Origin: Durusdinium trenchii
Taxonomy: Eukaryota > Sar > Dinophyceae > Suessiales > Symbiodiniaceae
NCBI GenBank assembly: GCA_963970005.1
Contig: CAXAMN010021984.1
Span: 685,755-749,754, forward strand
Reading direction: 5' to 3'
Length of the DNA stretch: 64,000 bases
Under the pieces are notes generated by a model. The model was not told where the DNA came from. It saw nothing but the letters and a program-made list of their open reading frames with translations, and did not search any database. Made by a program: the position numbers and the translations under genes. This document shows positions 57,194 to 64,000 of the stretch, in pieces. Positions within the stretch are counted from its first letter, which is position 1; each line of letters opens with the position of its first letter.

Positions 57194-58148
57194 CTGGAAT
57201 GGAAGGAGGATGAAGGGGTAAATGAATCCGCATTGCTCCTGACTCCTGATAAGATCGGATGATGTGAGTGTGGCCGAGAACCGTGCAACCCACATGCTGC
57301 AAGATGTTTCAACTTCTTATCTTTTTGAAAAGCAGTGGAATAGGGCAATTGACACTCTGGCAACTTTGTGGCCTGTTTCCACTCTGCCAGCACTCAGTCA
57401 AAGACAGTAAGAATACAAGTGGTGGCGGATCAACATTGTTTCATGATCGAATGGCCATTCTTCGCGAAACATAGGATATCTTTTGCGGATCTTTCGAGGC
57501 CCCATCGCGAAGCATAGTCCTAAAACCATATCTGGTGTAGACTCATATCTAGTTCACATGTAAAATGTGTATCAAAAATGGTGACTGACATCTTGTAGCA
57601 TGACCTACAAGCAAGGTTGAGAGTGTCTCCAGCTACTCAGGGTCACTTGCAGCACCTATGCGACAAACAGTGTGCTGGGTCCAGGCACAACTGCAATTCA
57701 ACCCTCGTGCCAGCTACTAGTACCAACACAGAGTGATGCAGCTTGGGGCATGTTGGGGGACTCAAGATTGAAACCTGGACTTCAACGGCACATTGGTGAT
57801 TTCCCCTAAAAGGCACAAGCATCTGCACAGCTCGTCAGAGCTGTCGGCCGTTGATAGGGTGATGCAGTTGCAGTTTGTGAGCTAACTTGGGGAAAGACAA
57901 TCCTGTACGCACTGTCAGCACAAGTTACGTTGAAAGGTTGTTAGTCTGTGACAGCGGGGACGGGAATCGAAGAACCCTTTACGCACTGCGAGGGCAAGGA
58001 AACATAAGGAAACGTTGAGGCTTCAGAGGGGACATGTGGGAATACTTCGGCCCACCGGCTCTGCTGGAGGATTGCCTTATATTTCTACCATACGTCAGTA
58101 GAAAGGACATATAATTAATATGAAAGCGAAGACCTTCGATTAACGTGC
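57194..58148. other. No gene recognised
   Basis: Upstream flank of the channel locus; no supported feature. Confidence 0.4.
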
Positions 58149-58286
58149 CATAACGTGCCTTGGTTTTCTCTCCCCCCCGAGGGGGTGACCCACTGAGGCC
58201 TTCTGTTTCTCTGCGTCACTCAGGTGGCGCGGCACTATGGCAGCTCCCAGGGCATTGCGCTGGCAGTTCGTCATCATCTATACGCA
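58149..58286. repeat. 138-bp dispersed repeat, copy 1
   Basis: Matches 59091-59228 at all but about five positions. It ends at TATACGCA, where the two copies part abruptly. Here it continues into LINE-like coding sequence. Confidence 0.9.
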
Positions 58287-58842
58287 CATCATCCACAGAC
58301 TGGTGTCACGAAGGAACTTTCACCTCCCTGATTGGCCAGTCACAAAGACAAGCTGGCAAGGTGCGTTGCGGCGAACTATGGCTGATTTAGGCTGGCATGA
58401 GCAATCATCATGGACTTGGGCACATGGTGGCCTACAAGAAACTCTCTCCCTTCGTGCTGACGATGTTGGTTGGCGCGTTGATCTTCAAGCAGTAAGGCAC
58501 TTGAGAGAGTCGTGGAGACACACATGTTTTCACAAGTGGCTTAGGGCAGGCCGGGATAGTCAAGAGTGCACTGGACTTGCAACTCTCGATGGCTCCGTGA
58601 GCTGCGTTTGGACCGGGACTCTCACTCCCTGGCGGTGACAGGAGCACAGGTGAGCCCTGCAGCCTTGAGTCGAACCCTTCCACGAGCCTCACCTGCCCAT
58701 GGTGCAAAAAGTCGGTGGTTGCTACGTGGCACCATTGTGCCTGGGAGTGCTCTGAGGCACCTAGACCACAAGTGACAGCGCATAGCTGCGTTAACCGCCT
58801 GCAAAAAAGAATGGGGACGATCGATATAACTAATTGTTGACT
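58237..58842 (+). pseudogene. LINE-type retroelement remnant, C-terminal end of ORF2
   Basis: Three plus-strand frames in succession give one decayed protein end. First ADDVGWRVDLQAVRHLRESW, then (shifted) DSHSLAVTGAQVSPAALSR, then (shifted again) TCPWCKKSVVATWHHCAWEC, a zinc-finger-like CPWC...HHC...C of the kind found after the reverse transcriptase in LINEs. At least two frameshifts, so inactive; the RT domain itself is absent. Family assignment is from texture and order only. Confidence 0.6.
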
Positions 58843-59090
58843 TGGTGTCTACATGAAACAACTGGGTTGCATGTCTCCTCGCCAATGACAGGCCATCGGC
58901 TTGTGGTGTGGAGGTCGATCTGGTCTTTTCTAGAAACCCCGTTTGTTTGTTGCCTTTCCTGTTTTTTAACGAACATGCAGGAAACGAAGGTGGAATCGCA
59001 GATGCAGTGTGATTCCTTGATGCCCAGTCACACGACCTTGTTGACCTGAATTCTTTTTCATGCCTTACCCAGGTGTGATCTTGACGTTTG

Positions 59091-59228
59091 CATAACGTGC
59101 CTTGGTTTTCTCTCCCCCCCGAGGGGGAGACCCACTGAGGCCTTCTGTTTTTCCACGTTACTCAGGTGGCGCGGCACTATGGCAGCTCCCAGGGCATTGC
59201 GCTGGCAGTTCGTCATCATCTATACGCA
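59091..59228. repeat. 138-bp dispersed repeat, copy 2
   Basis: Near-identical to 58149-58286, but followed by unrelated sequence after an A-rich run. This suggests a shared end of a repeat or a local duplication. Confidence 0.9.
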
Positions 59229-60963
59229 AAAAAAAGAAATACGTTCGCGACTCGGGACCCTCTTCGCGGATCTTTCACGGATGGTTTGGACAGCATTTGA
59301 CAGGTCGTGTTCTTTTTGACCCCCTTAGACGCACCTTTAGATCAGCTCCCAAGTAGTACTCTATTTCAGAATCTCCCAAGGTGCGTCTATTTCATTTCAT
59401 TCTGATGGAATGGGACCCACAATTCCGGGATTTCGATCTCTCACTCCGAGTTCGCTGCAGGGATCTGCTATCGAAGGAGGCTGTGAAAACCGATGACCCC
59501 TGAACCATCGAAGCGGGTTTCCCAGCCGAAAGCATCACCCAGAAACATCAGGCAACTCTTTCTCACCGGGGTACAGCAACACAGCAACACGGTTCTACAA
59601 GGAACAGTCCAACAAAACCATAGTCCACCACTACTTATAGGGATAGTGCTTCATTCACTTTTGAGTATATCCAAGCTTGTGTTTCTCCCTACGTCCGCCA
59701 ACGGACAAAGCATCACACCGGCGGACTCGGGTGGACTCGTCTTCTCCCCACGCCTCCGACGACACCTTCCACCTTCTCGGTCAGCGAGACATCTTGGGGC
59801 ACCGGCATGGCGAGCGGGTCCAGACCGCAGCGGTGCGTTTCACTAATCAGTGAGGTTGCTAAGACAAAATCAGTTCGACAAGGAAAACAACAAGGATATG
59901 TAACATGTGTTGTTTCTATACAGTGACTTCAGTGTTGTAATTTCCCTATAGTAGCCTTGCGCCCTTCATTTCCATGCATGTTGGGCGTGAGTGTGATCAG
60001 GCATGTCGAGGTACTCCGCTCCATCCACTTCATGAAGCGTTCTCGTCACTAAAGTGCAGAAGCCCTGCACCTTGCTGAAGCTTCATGTGCAGCATGATCT
60101 GATATACTCTACCCCTGGCAGGTCTTTGTTTGACTCCGTGCTCTAGAAGAGCTTGCACACAAGCAGCGGTGAGGCGGTGAGGTGGATCTCCACACTGTCT
60201 CATCCTTTCACATCCAGACATCCTTTCTGTGTGTCAAAAACCAGACCCTTAAACCCTCTACTGGTAAAGGATTCCCAACTTGCTGTGATTTGCATACAAA
60301 ATGCAAGTCCTTGCATGGATTGACTCTATGTTGATGAATCATACATCGATATACAACAACTACCTTGAAATAGTCAAATTTGATATCTGCAAAGAACTGC
60401 TCTAAATTCAGAAAATGAACGCACTAAGAATCACTAAGACTATGAGTATCAATATAAAGTGAAAACAAACACATTCCTTTGCAACTGCTGCCCTAGGGTA
60501 TCATTGTTGGAACGGCTTGCATAACTCTGACATGATCAATCCACGATTTCAGACTGGTGATCACAGTGCATCCATGCTTCAACGTGCTGAACAGAGATGA
60601 ACAGAGAACGACATCCATTGCTCGGAAGAAGCAAGGTCTTGCGAAATGGATCAGACATCAGGGATATTGGGAGCGCTTATCCCATCTTATCCCACACATT
60701 ATCTGGGTAAACTAATACTAAGAACGCCCACACGCCCACCGCTAAAGCACCCTATAGAACCTCTGGTCGCCTTCCTTTTCTCCGAAACATCCAAAACGTG
60801 GTTCCGCCACCCTGGAGCTTCAAGACCGAACGCACGGAGCACAGCTCCTTTTGCATGCAGAGCGGCCGACGGATGTCAGGCAGTTCCCATCTTGGGAATG
60901 GCCTCCCAGCGAGATGACAAGTCTTGGACCAAACATATGAAAAAACACGTTGCTATAGCTGCT
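59229..60963. other. No gene recognised
   Basis: Short open frames only (largest plus 59493-59846), without domains. Confidence 0.4.
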
Positions 60964-61040
60964 CACAGCTTCTAGCTACTAGTAATGGCCTCCAAGCAAC
61001 TAGCGATGGCCTCTAACCCAATAGCTTCTAGCTACTAGTA
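60964..61040. repeat. CTACTAGTA / GATGGCCTC repeat block
   Basis: TTCTAGCTACTAGTAATGGCCTCCAA and GATGGCCTCTAACC alternate, then TTCTAGCTACTAGTA repeats. The GATGGCCTCCAACCTAA unit also occurs three times in tandem (23-bp period) at about 38,318-38,382 inside the channel gene. Another CTAGTAGC piece is at 61,185-61,212. Confidence 0.65.
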
Positions 61041-61548
61041 TGTGTTCGGGAAATGCGGGGATGATGTATTTGGCCTCCCAAATGGTGCAAGGAGAGTCTT
61101 TCATCCGCCGTACCTCTGGGGTCGTCTCTGCGATGACAAAGAAGATGTGCGTAAGGAAACAAATAAGAGCTTTCCTTGTTACTACAGTAGTAGCTTCTTG
61201 TTACTAGTAGCGATGTTGTTCTTCCTTTGTCTAGACTCCCATCTCCCAACTGTCTTCACACGGCGTCCAACCCTGCCAAATGACCAAGCTGAGTCAACGT
61301 CCGCGCTGACGGAGAATGCATGACATTACAAAATACTCCAATATAATATGTTCAAAAAAGTGTAATATGATGTAATATGTATATTATGTACACACTGTGC
61401 ATCACCTGTATACTGTATATATCAAAAAGATCATTGCCTCGTGAACATGGAGTGAATCCACAAGAATCCAAATGTCTCGTCCTTCGCAAATCCAAAATCT
61501 TCCAACTCCTTGAGGTACACATGGATTCGCTCAAAGGACCCACTAGTA

Positions 61549-61564
61549 GAGAGAGAGAGAGAGA
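61549..61564. repeat. GA microsatellite
   Basis: Simple (GA)n run. Confidence 0.85.
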
Positions 61565-63455
61565 ATGACATTGACAAAAAGTATGGTAAGTATTAGAGTA
61601 ATAAGTAAGTGTTTGCCTCTATGCAAATCCCAGTCTATCCCCACATTGGGAAAGCTCGAAAAATCGCTTGAGCAATCCCAGGTGAACAATCCAACACACG
61701 TGGTGAGCAATGTGTCCTTTTCGGAAGGCCCTGCCTCCACAGCCAGGCTTTTGCTGGACTACGCGGCTACGAATCTGACAGGGCCACGTCCTGTGAATGT
61801 GGAGGAGACGACGACCCGTAAAGCACATCTGAACAAGACTGTGAATAAATGTGAATACGATGTTTCAAGAAAAGGAGGTAAAACAACCGCCCGTTGAGCA
61901 CTGTAAACACATGTAGATAAACACATGGAAGTTTCTGAGGCGTGATCATGCGTGAACTGTGGTCGCGCAGGGAAGAGGATTCCGCAAAAAGATTTGAGGG
62001 AAATCCAGCGACCGACCATGACCGACCCCGTCGATTTCATGGAATCCTCATGTTTAGCATCTAGATTCTGGTGTGCTTGAGAATGCCACAAGGAAGTAAT
62101 TATCAACCTTGGTAGCTTTCATCAATCTGGTGGCGTTTCATTTCTTATTTTCTGTCGCCGGTCGGTGGTCGCCGCATGCCAAAAGTGGACGTGTGGTTCC
62201 CGGTCTCCAGAGTCCGAGTTCTCCTCATCGACAGCTTCTGAGCTCAAAACGCGATAGTGGTGTGAAGCCTCACAGCCGTGGCTTTGTGTGGTCGGTGAGT
62301 GCTCCAAGAGCTGGTTGGAATCGTCACGAAGAGCTGGACCAAAGAACGTTCTCGAACTATATATACCCATGGACCATCCTGTCTGGGTGTCCTGTCGTGT
62401 TCGATCCCGGATAGTAGCGGAGGGTAGTCCAGCCAGGTGACCCAGTGGCCGGATGGTGGTATGTGTATGTATAAGATGTGACCCATGCACCAACACAAAC
62501 AGCTCTTGACCCTCACGATCCCCAAAAAAAGAAAACGGTTTGGATCTCACGACATCGAAGTTCCTCGCCTGGCGAAACCCACACCGCCGGGTCATCAAAC
62601 CCACGAGTGCGAGGAATGCGCACGCGAAGGACCCAAGGCCTCGTGGGGATTGAAAAAACGAAGGCGGCGTGGAAGCAGGAAACCATCCGCATCGTGGATT
62701 GCTCCAAACCCCAACACTTACCAAAAAATACAAATCAAAGTCATGGAAGTCATGGAAGTGAACAATGGCCTCGACTAATGGAGGAGACCTCAAATGCCCA
62801 AATAGCACTGCTTCCTTCTCGAGATCTGGAGAATCCCCGCAAAATCACCATCTGTCCCGATCAAATATAGCTGAGATACGCTGAGCCAACATGATCCGAT
62901 CAAGAAAAAAGAAACAAACACCAGAAAAAGCAGGGACACCTATGGATGGGGCAGCTGGAATGCAACTAGCACATGATCAACATCAGGTCTCTACCAGACA
63001 AGTAGGCCATCAAGGTTGCAGCGATATGTTTAAAATGTAAACAGCATAGAACATCATAGAACTAAATCTTTGCTCAGGATTCAGGAGGAGTGGAGCTCCA
63101 ATCAAACGCCTGGATTCCGCTGGTACTAGTACCCCCATGTGACCACTCAAACTCTGAAAATGGCTGCGTTCGAGCATGAATCTGACTCGATGGTCAATAG
63201 TCCTGATTTGACCAATGCTAATACTGAAAAGAACACCCTGTGGCCCTGGGATTCAAGTCCCTCACGATTCCATCCTGAAGTTGCTGTAGTTTTGAGATTT
63301 GGGGATGCCTCAACACATATCATGTATCATAATGTGTCAATATATGTATCATAATGTATCCCCTGAACACCCGAGTCGGCCAAGTAAACATGATTTGAAC
63401 CCGCTGATTGTTCTGTGCCACCCATCTGATCCATCTGAATCTGTTTCCAAATCAG
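61565..63455. other. No supported gene
   Basis: A minus-strand frame at about 62,160-62,360 (SSEAVDEENSDSGDREPHVHF) and a plus-strand basic frame at 62,485-62,778 (HECEECAREGPKASWGLKK) have some protein-like texture but no confirmed splice partners. Confidence 0.3.
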
Positions 63456-63873
63456 GGTCATTCCATCATTTCAAACACAAAAGAAAGATTTGTCAAACCA
63501 GGTCAAACCCAGATAGTACTAGTGCAACATGATTGCAAACCCAAGCAATCCAAAGCCGATGCGGAGTTCTGCCCCGCTCAAACAATCCGTCGCCTAGCAG
63601 GACCGGTGAATGGTCCTCCATCGATGGCCGGAAGGAAGACCCGAAAGGCACGTGTAGCATGTGAAACAGCCAGTTTCACATCGCGGGTTCCGGTCAATGT
63701 TGTCGACTTGTTCAATGTTCATAGCTCACAAATACTGTCACAAGTGTATGCCAGCAGGTACATCGATGGAGAAAGGCAGTTCAGCATGGAAGTCTTCCTG
63801 TGGAATGGTGCATTCAAAACTTTTGTGTGGATCTTTGATGATCACAAAAAGACAAACCTTGCAAACAGCACTA
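63456..63873 (+). CDS. Exon of an unrecognised gene continuing past the window
   Basis: The frame is open from 63408 to the window end with no stop (197 codons). A plausible exon runs from acceptor AAATCAG followed by GGT to donor GTGAGA: 139 codons including FVKPGQTQIVLVQHDCKPK, RVPVNVVDLFNVHSSQILS and RYIDGERQFSMEVFLWNGAF then KTFVWIFDDHKK. The alternating hydrophobic pattern suggests a beta-rich domain. An in-frame ATG at 63624 (MAGRKTRKARV) could instead be the start. No family recognised. Confidence 0.55.
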
Positions 63874-64000
63874 GTGAGATGACCGTTTTCCTGTGTTTTC
63901 CTTTAATGGTCCAAGTTCTGTCATGTTTCCTCTTTCCCACCGGACACCGACCCGACCGATCATCCGGTTCCGGGTCCTCGGGTGGCACCACATGCTCTGA

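Noticed and set aside
1-64000. CRISPR arrays, tRNA or rRNA genes
   Set aside because: No regularly spaced repeat-spacer arrays, no cloverleaf with anticodon features, and no rRNA-like sequence were seen on either strand.

Overview
The window reads as nuclear DNA of a dinoflagellate, most likely a coral-symbiont type (Symbiodiniaceae). Three things point there: short exons scattered among long non-coding stretches; introns that start with GT, GC or GA and mostly end AG followed by a G; and the mobile elements present (a Ty1/copia element with a very Lys/Gly-rich Gag, an IS1595/ISXO2-like transposase, a decayed LINE). The taxonomic call is inference. Bacterial-style gene finding fails here. Most long open frames are chance, and real exons are often 25-150 nt, so I searched for exons by joining splice sites in phase.

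Region by region. 0-14 kb: mostly non-coding, with dispersed CCTAGTAG-type repeats, small hairpin elements, a few candidate exons, a frame-broken IS1595-like transposase (9.1-10.6 kb) and a MITE-like inverted repeat (11.2-11.4 kb). 14.2-15.1 kb: three in-phase plus-strand exons of an unrecognised gene and an opposing minus-strand exon. 15.7-16.4 kb: a cluster of CTTACGC heptamers and a 40-bp tandem repeat. 22.3-23.1 kb: the last two exons of a calmodulin gene (minus strand), cut by a 10-N assembly gap. 24-33 kb: scattered candidate exons and repeats.

33.4-57.2 kb is the main find: one long minus-strand gene for a single-domain voltage-gated cation channel. I can follow S1, S2, S3, S4, S5, a long extracellular loop, the pore, S6, two C-terminal EF-hands and a coiled tail to a stop codon. 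From the S2 exon to the stop, 17 exons join in phase into 463 codons. Several exons are only 22-43 nt. Further upstream exons (52.4-57.2 kb) probably encode the cytosolic N-terminus.

Inside the intron between the S2-S3 and S3 exons lies a 7,892-bp Ty1/copia retrotransposon (41,171-49,062) in the same orientation as the host gene. Its two 250-bp LTRs differ at one base and it is flanked by the 5-bp duplication GGGCA, so it is young. It carries two overlapping long ORFs: Gag, protease, a methyltransferase-like insert and integrase; then reverse transcriptase, RNase H and an extra C-terminal region with a predicted membrane segment.

57-64 kb holds the remnant of a LINE C-terminus, a 138-bp dispersed repeat present twice, more short repeats, and at the right edge a plus-strand coding exon of at least 139 codons that belongs to a gene continuing beyond the window.
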